Of a DNA stretch of 64,000 nucleotides, positions 1-32,400 are shown piece after piece; the first letter of the stretch is position 1, and each line of letters starts with the position of its first letter. A program made the position numbers and the translations under genes. This DNA comes from Balanoglossus misakiensis (Eukaryota > Hemichordata). The DNA lies in NCBI GenBank assembly GCA_040954595.2, contig CM082577.2:18042001-18106000 (forward strand), in the 5' to 3' direction. The notes below the pieces were generated by a model. That model was not told where the DNA came from, searched no databases, and saw only the letters and a list, made by a program, of their open reading frames with translations.

Positions 1-222
1 CAATTATCCTTTAAATTATTAAGCAAGTCCAAGTGGCAAGTCAGATCATTGTTGAAATATTACCACTATCAAACAAGAAAAAAAGTCAGACATGATTTCT
101 CTATGTAGATCAATATCGCCTCCACCACTGAAACCATTTCAACTGGTAGTGAATTGGTTTGGATACTCATTTAAACAGATATCAATAACATTGCCGTAAC
201 TCATACACTGTCCTTTACTGAC

Positions 223-18741
<18,519 letters not shown>

Positions 18742-19468
18742 GTTTTAATGAAACTTCGAATAAAAAACCGAAGCTGTGGTAGAAAGGTATCGTATCCGAA
18801 TTGCGAAGATCTAAAAGTACTGACAGTGGCATAGATGATGTGGTCCCTGGCTGGAGATGCCTGTAACTTGATCGTGTACTGAAAGTCACGCTGAAATGTC
18901 ATGTGATTCACACATGTGACTCCAATATGACCTCCAGAAAGGTCAAACGAGAAGGTCAAAGTTCAGCGTGCTTTTGAGTTGAGTTCATGATGATACTAAT
19001 CAGTCTAAGGTCTGAATTAGTGATACTAATTTGTAATGCATGCTCCTGTGGACCGTTTTACATAATATGGATAGTTTTGATTCCGATTGGAATGGTCTGC
19101 TTTTGTCCGTTGATTGTTTTTTGGCCCCGTTTGGGTCGGTTAGTCGAAGTTTAGCTCTGAGTTTAGGGCCTAGGCATAGGAGGCACACATCTCGGTCAGA
19201 AGAACTGTGATTATACCTGTTGCCAACCTACACATCACCATGATCATACTATAAACGAGAAGATTACACATATTTGATGGAAGGAGTACAGTGTGCCACA
19301 TCGTCTGGTAAGGGTACCATTATAATTTGCATATAACGGTTTATGTAGTTGGCCGCATCCAACACTGGCCCTGGTATTGTAAGTGCATTTAATTTGCATA
19401 TGACAATTTAATATACATGTATTCCACAATTTCATTGGTGGGCGCGAGTCTTTAAACACCTGGAAGTC
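18742..19468. promoter_or_regulatory. Divergent intergenic region (bidirectional promoter)
   Basis: About 0.75 kb separates the start codon of the GAA-like gene (minus) from the TATA box of the EAR-repeat gene (plus). It must hold the 5' UTR and promoter of the GAA-like gene. I see no clear TATA box or initiator for that gene, nor any coding exon. Confidence 0.6.
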
Positions 19469-19478
19469 TATATAAAAT
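19469..19478 (+). promoter_or_regulatory. TATA box of the EAR-repeat gene
   Basis: TATATAAAAT sits about 30 bp upstream of a plausible start of transcription near 19500 and about 720 bp upstream of the start codon. Its orientation and spacing fit the plus-strand gene. Confidence 0.5.
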
Positions 19479-19499
19479 CGTGTAGTGAATAGTGATGCT

Positions 19500-19692
19500 T
19501 GCCAGTTTGTCACAGTACAACGCTCCAGCTAGCTGGTCATTGTCATATCCTTGCGTTAATTTCTCCGTACACGTGGGTCCAACGTGGTTTTCCACCGAAT
19601 TTTTATTTTCTTTCAATTTCGTGTTTAATTGAATTTCGTTTTATAAGCAAGACGTGTACGTAACTATTGGTTGGTGTTCAACTTTATTGAAG
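19500..19692 (+). other. Probable non-coding first exon (5' UTR) of the EAR-repeat gene
   Basis: Inferred from the upstream TATA box and a good donor (AAG|GTGAGC) at 19692/19693. It would splice to the acceptor TTTGCAG at 20187, six bases before the start codon. The exact 5' end is not visible in sequence. Confidence 0.42.
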
Positions 19693-20193
19693 GTGAGCAA
19701 CTCTAGTGTAAATGCATTTTGGTGATTCCAACTTCATGCAATATCACAGCGGAAACATTTGGTATTGAGAAAGATTCTCAGAGTCAAATCACCTAAACCT
19801 CCGGTGACTTGCAAGCATTCCCGCGGCGCACTTTCCCCTATAATGCTTTCTAATAACATTGCCCATTCGGTGATTCCTGGGAAATGTACTTGTAGTGGAG
19901 AAGAGATAGTTCCTGATGAGTTTTAACTATGAACTTCATAATTGTCGTAATGCGAAGAAACTAAGCGAACAGCTGAGAACAAGACTGTCAGACCAGATAT
20001 ACAACTGATCAGCAGAATGTATGAATTGTCACCGACATTTGTGAAATATTCTCTAAACTTATGCTACAGCAGCTTTCCAGAGCCCAATTAAAACATTTAC
20101 TATTTTCAGTATCTTTTGAAGTAGTGGTGTATAGGAATTTTTGCTTTTGATGAATGAGATGGTTTGAACAAATTGGATTGTTTGCAGGTGGAA

Positions 20194-20407
20194 ATGGAGA
20201 AGCACTACAAAGGAATAGTGGCCTTGGTTGGCTTGTTACTTTTGTGCATGACATCTTCATCGTCAAACCTTGAATTACCTGTTGAAGGTTCAAAGTTTAC
20301 AGCACATGTTCTTGACGGCTATTTGGGCGACAAGCTTGACAACTTTAAAACTGAACTTCACCGCTCATATGAAAGTCACAGACACAGGCAAAGACGGTCT
20401 GCAACAG
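20194..20407 (+). CDS. EAR gene exon 2: signal peptide and propeptide
   Basis: Residues 1-71. The start MEKHYKGIVALVGLLLLCMT is a good signal peptide. An in-frame ATG at 20164 lies before the splice acceptor and is probably intronic. The exon ends HRHRQRRSAT, a furin-type site. Phase 1 out. Confidence 0.85.
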
Positions 20408-23400
20408 GTACGTTTGTTTACTAGTGTGCATTCTTTTGTGCAAATGTTTTGTATTTTTTAAGTAGTTTATGTTATAAAAAAAACAATTTGGGAGACATTT
20501 TCCCATCTGATTTATTCATGTTCATAAATTATGTACATATCAAATGCTAAAAAGGTGTCCTTGTTGGTTGCAAGTGTAGGAGACTTTACAAGTAAGATAT
20601 GTCGTATAAGTTAAATGTAACAGTTCTAATGACAAATGTCCTTAATGCTGTTCATGAGTGAATGCTATTTTTGTGTTGTAATATACTGGTAGTGAAAAAA
20701 ATATTGAATATATTTTGGCTGCCATAATCTTTGAATGTTTTTTTTTCCTGGTAAATGGTAGTTTGATACTTGATAGTATATTTTCTGCATATTGGCCTCA
20801 AGTAATCTGAACACAAGATGTTAATTTGTTCTTGCAGAAAGTTCTGTTGCACATTGGGTGTTGGATGACGTTATACCAGTGAACGGCTTGCACACAGTCC
20901 ATGCATCATCTGTAGCTCATTTCACATACAAGACAGATGAATATCTCATCGTAGGAGCTGAAACAAATGATGCTGGAGACAGTTGTAGAGCTTTGTCCAC
21001 AGTGTACTTGTTTGAAAATGACACTCAATCATTCACAGACAGCGACCTGGACCTGACCACTTTTTGTGTATCTGACATCGAGCCATTCTTCATTGATGGT
21101 TCTGTATACCTGGCAATTGCCCAGAAGAAGAATGATGCAGGACAGTTTGATGTGGAATCAGTTATCTACAAGTTTGATGCCGATGGTCCACACACTTTTC
21201 CATTTGTACAGAGTGTTCGTACAAATGGTGCAACAGATTTTGAATTTTATGACCATGACGGTACCTACCTGTTGGCAGTCACCAATGAACAGACTGACAG
21301 ATATGCAAAGTTCCAAACCAAATTTGAGTAAGTTTAATCTTGTTGATCAAACAGTAAATATTGTATTACAAAACCAATGTGGGCCAAATTTGATATGTTG
21401 TATATTTGAAGTTTAGAAGTGGTATATATTGCCTCTGTTGCTCCTTTTCTGTATGCACAATATCCAGAGTGGGTCAACTTAATTATGATAATGTGCTTAA
21501 AGGTGAAAACTAGACATATTGTTGGATTTTAAAGAGTGACAGTTCTTAGTCGGCTTTGAAGTTTCCATATTTTGATTTGAATGACGGGCAAAGCAAACTT
21601 TCAAATCTCATAAGATGATGGTCAGTTGTTTGCATTTTCTTATGTAGAATGATTTTGTATTTAATTTTTCAGAGTGTTTCAATGGGTTGGTGCTTACTTT
21701 GACCGAATTGCTCAAGCAACAACTTACGCAGCACAGGACGCATGTGGATTTGCAATCAATGGACAGGTCTACTTTGCTGTGGCACAGTATCAAAACAATG
21801 ATGGCTCCTTCGATGTTGGAAGCATGATTTTTCAATATGATGAGTGTGAGTAATATATTTTGTAAACATATGCATGTCATTGAAGATGGACTCTAGTGTA
21901 AATGATGTTGACAATTGTAAGATTATAAGTTGTTATGCTTATTCGATATTAAAAATCAGTTGCTTTTAGAAATATTTATTATTCGTACATTATTCATAAT
22001 TGCATAAATGTATTAATTTTCAGATAACGTAGAGTTGAGAGAATTCCAAAGTGTACCTTCCACTGCGGCCATGGATTTTGAATATTTTGAGCTGAATGGA
22101 AACCACTACTTGGCTTTGGCCAATTATATGGAGTTACGAGATGGTGCCTTAAGAACAGATACTGAATCTGTCATATTTTGGTGGGCTGGTAAGTTTGAAA
22201 TTTAATTATTCTCCCATTTGCCATGTACCCATCTGTGTAATAATGTACATACACTTGAAACACAATGTTCAGTTGTAATGTACAAGGGTGCAGGATGGGT
22301 TGAAGATGTATTTTCAGTTATCTAATTGCCATACATTTGCAAAAAAAATCCACAAATATCACAAATCCACTCTCCCCCCCCCCCCAAGATGTTTCTTATT
22401 AAGAGGGAATGAAGCAAAGTGATGAGAGTTCACCTCGCCACATTCTTTGGTGTATTTCTGACAATTTCACAGCAATCCCCTGGGTATCAATGCAGTAATT
22501 ATGTCATAGAATTGAATAATTCATAAACAAGTTACTTTTTCACCGTTATTGGTGAAAAGTGTTGGCTTCCGTAACCTTATTTACCCCTCCATCCACATAA
22601 CTTGCCTTACAGTTAGAAGGAATCGCTGAAGGAGGAAAAACATTGTTACAGACATTATTTTTTACCTTATTTTTAGTACATATCTGGATGCACAGTTCAC
22701 TACAACATTACATAGCACAAATGCAAAAATCTATTTTGTGGAAGTATTGAAAGCAAGCATGGGGAGATGCAAATTTGTGGATACAACTGAATGCTGTCAT
22801 TTGCTTAACAAGTTTACGAATCGTACCAGTTTTATATGCCCCTGAGATTTTAAAAACCAAGTTTTTATAAATTTTGAATTTTTTCTTTCAGGTAATCAGT
22901 TTGTGGAATACCAACGAATCTTGACCCATGGTGCGACCAAAATTGAAAGTATACCATTACCCAATGGAGAGGTTCTTCTTGCAATTGGCAATTCTGATGT
23001 GAGTAACCATGAGATCTTTAAAATTCTTTGCTTATCTCTACAAGTAGGTACAAATTACACCAGTAGTCAGTCTCATCAAAGATCTACTTTGTGGTCAAAG
23101 TTCTGTTGAGTTCATTAGATTACTAGAGTAATACATTAAGGCATGTCTGTTTAGCTTAAATCTGGTGCAATAGAGATCGATCATGAAGTAAGCGAATAAT
23201 CATAAAGTGATTGTGTTGAGCGTGGAACCCAGGTATAAGTTACAGGGGTTTCCCACTTACAAAAATGTTCTATATAGAGTTCTATAGCGTTCTATAGATT
23301 TTGATAGTTTTTATGTCTAAAGAATTCTATAGGAATAGGGTCTAAATGTGGAATAAACTGCCCTTTTCACTCCATAGCAGTGAGAATTTTAATGCGTTTA

Positions 23401-26400
23401 AGTCATCTTAAAAAAAAAATTATTTAGGGAATAACTTTAACTCGTGTATTTTATTATACATGTACATCATTTTAATTGTTTGTTTTATATGGTAGTTGTG
23501 TATAGTGCTTTGAGATGTTTTTTTACATGGAAAACATTTTTTGTAAAGAAATGTATATTAAAACTACTTACAAATCTATACACATGAATGGAAATTCTAT
23601 AAACCAACACAATTCTATTGGCTATAAAATGCTATAGATGTCTATAGAATGGGCCAGCCATTTTAGCAGAGTTACATATGTAATAATGTATGATACATAT
23701 TTGCTGCAGCCATATTACGGATTCTTTTCAGTGGTTGCTTTGCCAGGCCATTTGGGTAAACAAATTGCAAGCAATAGCAGTGCCAGTCAAATGTTTCCCT
23801 CCAAGGTTTCAAGAGCATATACAAGTTTAGTTTCAGTGCCCAAAGGTGGATGGACTACAGAATCAGGTTATTCCTCTTTCCAGCCATTACACTAAAAACG
23901 AAAACAATTTATTTGGGTTGAATTTAAATCTCCAACTGATAAATTAATCCAGCACGTGTTGATTGTAAATATGGAAGTATAAATTTAAATGGTCTTGAGT
24001 GTAGATTTTCTTTATATAAATCTTTTATAAATTATTCAATGATGTAAGGAAATACTACGCAAAATGTGATGTTTCACCGAGAATGCAGTGGAACATATTG
24101 GCTTTAATTTGATTTTTTTATGTTTCTGCAGAATGATGTTGGTGTTGTAATCTTTTCAATGGATACAAATGGACAGTTTGTTGTAACATCTACCAATGTA
24201 CAAGGATTCAATCCATGGACCGACATGTCTACACATGAATATCCTCGCATCGATTATTTGCAAACGTTCACTGTTGGAAGTAAAAGTTATCTTGCTGTAG
24301 CAAACAACAACCATAATGAGACTCAAACTGGAGATGCAGTCTTTGAACTTGATCTGACCACTGAAATAGGTAAGTTTCATTTTTGGGGTAAAATCTTAAT
24401 TCGCAGCATACAGATGGCAAACTTGAATAAATAGACTTTCATGGTCTTCAGTTTCAAAGATGAAACTCTATTAATAAAAGTTGGATGTAGACAAACATTG
24501 GTGTAGATAAGAGTAGGTTGCAGGCAAAAACAACTACATGTAACTACTTTGACTTTTCTTTTTAGGTGCTTTTATAAGAAATAACCTGTCATTGCTTCCC
24601 ACTAAAACACTATTTACTCCCCCTGGATTCTACCACATTCCTGTACTTGTAAAATTTTGCTGGCTTCTTTTGAGCTTAGCTGCACCCCTGAGACAATATA
24701 CCAGACCAAACTAAAATCTTGACATTGAACTTACAAGTTTAGTTAAACCTTGAGGAACTCCAGTGCGTGCCATTTCTAGAGGCGTGATTTACAACACGAA
24801 CTGGGAAAAGATGAGTTTAGGTAGGACATGGATGAGGTGTTTGTGTACTTAACTTGGTTTAACGGTTTTGACTACAGCTCTTCCTGTATCTATGGATCCA
24901 ATCTTGGGCTGTGTCACAGAGGTGATTCAAAATCTGCAACAACAAGTAACTGCACTGAGTGACTTGGCGCAGAGACTGGATAACAGAATGAGTGTAACTC
25001 AAGTACAGTCCATAGACTCTCCTGTAGTGTTTCAAGGTAAGGTCATCTAGTCCACTCAAATTGCAACCTCCTGTCATTCGTACAAAATGGATTAGTTAAT
25101 CTGAGCTCTCTCAATTAGCACAAGATTGTCACAATACTGAGATATCCATTGATTCACTCGATGCCGATGAAGTCTGGCCATGTGTAGACATATTTGCAAA
25201 CCAGTTTATTTAGAAAATTTAAAATGTACTTAAGGATGTATGCGCAAGAACATAAACTAGTAAACTGCACAAATTTGTGTGTTTTTCTCTTTCCATAGGA
25301 TTACATTGAAAATTGCAAGATAACTTGCTTCTGCTATTTTCATTTTCATGAACTTTTTACACATATCTGGGTCAAATATAAATTCTGTCACCATGCTCTT
25401 TCGAGATGAGTTAATTTAATTGTTATTGCACATTGACAAACCATTGGTGAAAAATTCTTCAAGTATCTACTAAATTCATAAACAATACTTTCACTGTTAT
25501 GAAAACATGCACCATGAAGCACTTTATTTTTCACATTGTGATGGCATTTAAAAAAATTTCCAGCAATGTTGTTCAATGAAAGTCAACTTTCACTAGATAA
25601 ATTTAATGCTTATTTAAATGCTTTACAAGTCATAGAATAGAAAAACTGATTAGAAAGGCAATCTTTAATGGTACAAATAAGACAACAGTAAGTTGTACTA
25701 CTCTGGAACACAAAGCAGTAGTTTGAGCAACCTGCAGTTATCACTTTATGCAATAAAAATGACTAACGTAATGCCAATAAATGACACAACAGTTGTTCAG
25801 TTGCCCTTGTTACCATCCACATTTATGGGGGTCACACACGCCATTAAGACAGTTCTGAAGTGTCTCAGATCAGAAAACGTCTTAAAAAACGTGTGTGGAC
25901 GGTGTATATTTTTCCCTGTCTGAACCTGGTAATTGTTGCAATACTGCTGAATATTTGTTGCACCTTGTCTCCATACAGGTGCAAAATAAATTTGCAAATG
26001 TTAGATCATCAAGGTGCTAATCTAATTGTTTATGTTGCTCATCATTTGTCAAGGTAACGTGAAAACACAAGCCAAGTTTGAGACTGCAGAATTGGAACTT
26101 GAAGTGGACAACCGGTTTGATTTGGATCCAAACCTTCCAATTGTCAGCAAAAGTGAACTTCTAGCTAACTTGACAAGTGCTGAAAATGATATTAGTTCTA
26201 TGATGAACCAGACAAGTGATGTTGTTATGGTAACGGGAGAGCAAACTATTACTGGTAAGAAATATTTCGTTCAGCTTCAATATTTAGTTGTCTAAGGGAC
26301 TGTACAAGGTCAACAAACGAAATTTGTTTGATTGGATTCAAACCCCCTCCCCAACACACAACTTCCATCCCACTTATAGACATAAGAGTAAAATAATCGG

Positions 26401-29400
26401 TGTTTTAATACCATTTATTCATTTTAGCATAACTTCTACTCTCTATCCTACAAACGGGATGGAAGTTGTGTGTGGTTGAATGTTGATTCACTATATATCC
26501 ACATGTAGAATAACGTAAATGGGCACAATGGATGTATCTGGTGATATCAATGGTCTCTTTGTCCCTTTAATGCATACATCCATTGTACTTGTTAAAGTGT
26601 GTAGTATGTTACAAATTTAAGACATTAAAGATTTTAGGATTACTGTCACTGCAAAGTTGTTGGTACTAAAGCTCTGTCTTAAATTGCAGGTAATGTGGTG
26701 TTGAATGATGTAACCATGGTAACACTGAATGTAACTAATTTACAAACATCCGATGGGTTGGTAAATGGTATTGATCTTGTCAATATAAACAACAATGCTG
26801 TGAATGCCTTTGATCCAGACACAATAGAGGGTGCTATTACTTTCCACAGTGACCTCATCACCAATTTTGACATCACTGTCATTGGCTTTGTTAATGGAGT
26901 AAACGTCACAGGTAATTCATTTTTGTATCATTTGTTCAGTACTGTACTGCTTTACCAGTCTTTTATTGGTTGCACCTAGGTCTGCCCAGGTTTAACATGT
27001 CACACATGTGCAATACTTCTGTGTTCTGTAGAGACCAGATACAAGTCTCATAATGAAGACTTGGTGAATATGTATCCGGGAATAGTTGTATTATTTCTAT
27101 TGTAGTTTTGTGCCTGTGGTGTTTGTACTTATATTAAATTAATAAAATCAAGACTTGGGTAAAGTAATACATGTAATAATTTTCTAAATATTTGTGAAAC
27201 TGAATCGGCTCGCTCACCGCTTCTGTAATAATGTCCCGATGACATGCTAGTAATATTGCATACTTCATTGCAGGAAATGTATTACTCAGTAATGGAGTTC
27301 AGACCATCATAGGAAACAAAACTTTCCAAGACGATGTAGAATTTACAGCCAATGTGGATGCCACCACAGTCAATGAAATCACAATATCAAGTGATGTTGT
27401 CACCCAGTCCACTGATCAAACCATTGCCACATACAAATTAATTGATAGCAACGTGCTTGTAAATGGAAATTTGAATTTGGCTGATGGTATCTCAATTGAT
27501 TCTGTAAGTATAATTTTTTTGTTGCGTCACAGATGTACTGACCATGTTATATGGCAATAAGAGTTGTTCATATAGGCTGGATAAGTGTTTACATCCACAT
27601 TAAGGGGACAAAGTCTCTCTCTCGCTGCCTTTTTTCCATTAATTATGTTTGATAATAAGACACCGTTTATGTTAATGTACAAGTGGATATATAGTGAATC
27701 AACATTCAACCACACACAACTTCCATCCCACTTGTAGACACGAGAGTGAAAAACTTGCCAAAATGAATAATGTCTCTACCGTTTATTCATTTTGGTGAGA
27801 TTTTTTCTCTCGTGACTAACAAATGGAATGGAAGTTGTGTGTGGTCGAATGTTGATTCACTGTATATCCACATGTAGAATAACATGCATGGTGTCTTGTA
27901 TCAAACATATTTAATAGAAAAGTTCAGCAAAAGAGACTTTGTCCCTTTTAATTAAGAACCACATACTACCATTTGTATCCATTGCATCATTTTAATACTT
28001 CAGCTTCCAAGGCTTGAACCCAGGTTGATTTCCCATCATTCATTGCTACTGCAAGGTTGCATCAACATTTAACTTCAATGCTGGGTAACTAAGAAAAGTT
28101 TTGTCCATTTGACGGATGTGTTGACTGTAATGTACTTTCAATGATGACAGTAGTCTGTTAATATTGGAAGTTGCCCTTTTTATTCAGAAAAGAAAATAGT
28201 TGATTCTAGACAGTTGACATTGTCAACAAATGTGTGTTAAGTTTACCAGCAGAGTTCACTGTCAGTCATAGTGAAATTGGCCCACCCGTTAAACCCTGTA
28301 TGTGTAATCTTGCATAAATGAAGAACTATTAATATTCTGGGAAGGGTCTATGGAGATAAGTTTGTGGTGAAAATATTGATATTAATTTTTTATGTGAATT
28401 GTAAACGAATTTTCATGTGCACTGTCAAATGACCAGTGCATCCTAGTAAATGCCAAATCTATACTGGTTGATGGATGATGGTGCAACTTCCATTTGCATT
28501 TACATGCTTTGTCACATTTTGTATATTTACAAATTACAATAATTTTCACCAGGCACATTTCACATTTCACTTTGATCTTTAATTTACCTTCAGGTGGATC
28601 CATCAGAATTCAAATCAACTGTAGTCCGTTTATCACAGCCTAATAATATCAATGGAATGATCAGACTGAATAGTTTCAGTATTACTAACAATCTCAACGT
28701 GACTGGTGATATCAATGGTGTTCACATTGAAACACTTGCATCAGATATTGTATATAAAAATGGCTCACAAATTATCTCTGGTAAGCATGTCCGATTATTA
28801 TTTTATGCAGTTCACAAATAAAACTTGGCATCATATTTACATAGAAATGTAATTCTTATGATTACATTTTGATGGTTGTGTTCCAACTTCGACATATTGA
28901 TGGCTATAATAGTGCTGAAGTCATGTTTAGTTATGGAAGTCAACATATGTAATCTATTTTTATTCATTAATGCCCATGGTTTTCAAAATACTACTGTAAC
29001 AGTGTATTCAAAGTCATTTTTGTTATCTTTTTGCTTTCAGAGGCAAATTTTACCACTAATTTCATCAAATGCCAAGATTTAGAACCTGCAATTTTCATTT
29101 GCCAAGAATCTAATATGCATGTAAACATACCATGATAGTAGTGCACTTGTAATTGGAAGCTAAATCAATGGGCATAGACCTATTTATTTTTTTAAACATA
29201 CAACCCCAATTTAAGGTTGATGCTTGTTTAAACCCAATCTAAATTTGAAAGTAAGATCATGAAAATAATGCAAAAATGTGGCAAAACAAAGGAAAATGTT
29301 TTTGTAATCAAGCAGATAGCCTTGTAAACTTCATGGCACTTCGGCTTAAATGTTTTATGAACATTTGCACAAGTTTTGCTTGCTTTAGGGCCTTCTAAAG

Positions 29401-32400
29401 CAATGATAGTGATGTGGTATGAATAGCTTAAGGTGGCATTGCATGAAAAGTTGTGATTTTTGCAAAATTTTACTTTTTTACATAAATCGGTAGGTCTAAT
29501 ACTGACCCACATCATGACTAATACGTCTTGGCGGAAAGGGTGCATAATCACCCAAAAATAGCACTTTTCTGAATGAGTTCACAGCTTCAAATCGGTGTCA
29601 ACAATGCAAATGGCCGTTTTTCTCGGTTTGCATTTTCACTGCTCTTGACAACTTCAGAAGAATTTAGCTTCGCTCTGCGTTGGCCGAATTTGCTCAAATT
29701 TTAACAGGGGATTGTGTATGACCCATCCAACAAAACGGTATTTTTTTAGTCGATAAAGTGTCCCTGGTGGGAATAAACTCTGATTCAATACAACTCGCGG
29801 TGAATTTGATCAAATTTTTCTAAAAATTTAACTTTCAAACGCTGTTACTCCTCAATGGAAGCAGATAACGCAAAACAAAATTTTTTGCACGTGTACTCTA
29901 GTTTCGAATGACATATTAAGATGCATGATGCATGATGCATGGTCAACTTTTTTACCTAATTTAATTTTAATGACATAATATCAAAAAACGTTTTTTTTTT
30001 ACCCAAAATCGCCACCATTTCCAGGGGATCAATAATATTTGCAACTCAAACAAAAGTTCAAAAACTCAGATTCCAGAATATGTATGGTTTATGGGGGTTT
30101 TAACGTTGTCTTTGATGAGAAATAGGCCTCTGAAAAAGTCTCGACGGTTTCATGCAATGCCACCTTAAGTGACATCACCATATAATACCTGAATACCACA
30201 GTATTGTTTGGTCCAGAACTAGAAATTAGCCATAAATTTTCTAGTAGAACAAAAAACAAAATGCCACACTAATAAACTCTACTGTTTTTCAGGTGAAAAG
30301 CAGTTTCTGTTGGACGTTCATGTAACTGACATTACTGGTGGTTCCATCAATGGAGTTGATGTATCGGAAGAGGTTGTTGCCTTGGCATCATCTCAAGTTA
30401 TCAGTGGTTTTTTGACTATAACTGGTACTGTATTTTTCTCGGGCAATGTGGTTTGTGGTGATATTAATGGTCTTGACCTATCAAGTGAAGTGGTTGTGAA
30501 ACGAGGAGCACAGAACATCACAGGTATATATATTGAGATGTCCTGCCAAATCGCAACTTCAGCATATTGGTGAATTCATCTTACTTGAGTCGGTTAGGTA
30601 GAGAAAAAATGCCCATCAGAACCCATAGTAGAACTTGGTAAACTTCCAAATGTAGCACAACATTGTACTAGATTTACAAAATCCAGCCATATATGCAGTC
30701 TTTCCCTATACTTCAGAAGAATGGGACGCTTGCAGTTATGTCATGCTTGTAGCCCTTTTCCAGTGTTTTTGTTAAGGGCGGTACCTAGGTAAAATCTACC
30801 GGAGTTCCCTAGTCATTTTACCAGGGTTCCCCTGGGTGTATCAATGTAGTTATATTAGGGGGTTGTAGAAATGTTACCGGGGTTCCCAAATCCATTACCA
30901 ATGTTCCCCAACCTTAGCAAAAACACTGAGCCTTATCCATATATGGTCATGCTTTATACATAATCCTACCACATTCATTCAGACATGTTGATAAATGGTG
31001 CATACTCAAATAGAATGATCTGTACTGAACCATTGCAAAGAAAAGTGTAGGATTTTGTGAACTTTGGTACACACTATGAAGTTGGGAGAAACAAATTAGT
31101 AGATGAGAATTTAATTTGAACTAGTTTACCTTTTAGAGCCAAATTATAAGGAGTTTGTCGATAGATTAATAGGAAGTATGAAACATCTGAATTTACGTAT
31201 TTAGTTTTTAGAAAAAACTTGCCAAATTACACACGATCTAGTGATTTATTGAATCAGCACATAAAAAACTATTTCAAAAACACTTTTTTGTTTAGACTAA
31301 GCTTAGACCTAAATCAAACCAAAAATTGAAATTGCAGCCCATTTTCATGTTGTGATTAGTTTGTGAATTAACATTGAGTTGGTTTTCCTTCAGGTATGAA
31401 GACTTTTTTTCAAGGATTCAATGTTGGAAGTGATATTGAAATGTACGATGGTGCTACAGTGGATGGTGTGGATTTGGATGCGTTTGATTCAACTGCCATG
31501 AAGTTAACACAACCACAGACTGTCCAGGGTGACAAAACCTTCAGCAATAACATTACAGGTATGATAAATCCCTTGATATAATCTCTATATGCTGTCAAAT
31601 GTACTGCAGGTTACTCAGCAGGAAATCTTCATCTGGAGTCTGAAATTTCGAGGTACTATAACTATTAAATGGCATTTGTTTTTGTATTACAATAATTATT
31701 ATAGTTTGATTTAAATGGAGAATATTTGAATTAGTTAAAATTGACCAATCTGCAATATTATGTTTTGGGGCAAACCTTGCAAATTATGCAGAATCCACTA
31801 AACTTGATTGCTTTGAATTTTGATTTGCTCATCCGTTAGGATGATTTGACTTGGCTTCATTCAAAATGTGATGGAATTGGTTTGCTTATCCCTAGGAATT
31901 CACAACGTAATGGAATATTGTATTTTGGAGGCAATTTGTCATTTCTGTCCTCACATTGGAAATTGCTTGTCTTGTTGAAATTTGCTGTACATGGTTTTAG
32001 CATTGAAACTTGCCTTATTGCTTTAAAATTTGGTATACAGGTTTACCACAGCAAAAAATGGATGTTTAAAGCAGAAGTTTGTTGATTGTTGGTTACCTGA
32101 ATCATTCGAGTATTAATCCCCAGGAAGGAAAATGTCCACAATTAATTCCACATTCTGAGTGACCATTATTGTAGACAAGTTAAAAACTATTTTTTAAAAA
32201 GCTAGACCTTGAAAACTGTCAACAGAAATAGTAAAAGTTGATTTGGTTAGAGAACCATTGATCTAGCATGTAACAGTCATCAAACATCGGTTGTGTTTGA
32301 AATTGACCAACACTGCTCTAGCTCACTTTATTTTAAAAAGTCGCATGTCAGTTTGCAACAAATTCAAAAGATGGCAAACATGCCTCGGTTAACCAAAGTT

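Noticed and set aside
23270-23655. Repeated TCTATAG motifs at two places, suggesting an inverted-repeat element
   Set aside because: The motif is short and self-complementary in AT-rich DNA, and no clear termini or target duplication could be defined.
23711-23867. Candidate EAR-gene exon after TTTGCTGCAG, encoding PYYGFFSVVALPGHLG
   Set aside because: It would enter in phase 0 and leave in phase 1, which breaks the join to exon 7. It has no EAR pattern, and exons 6 and 7 join perfectly without it.
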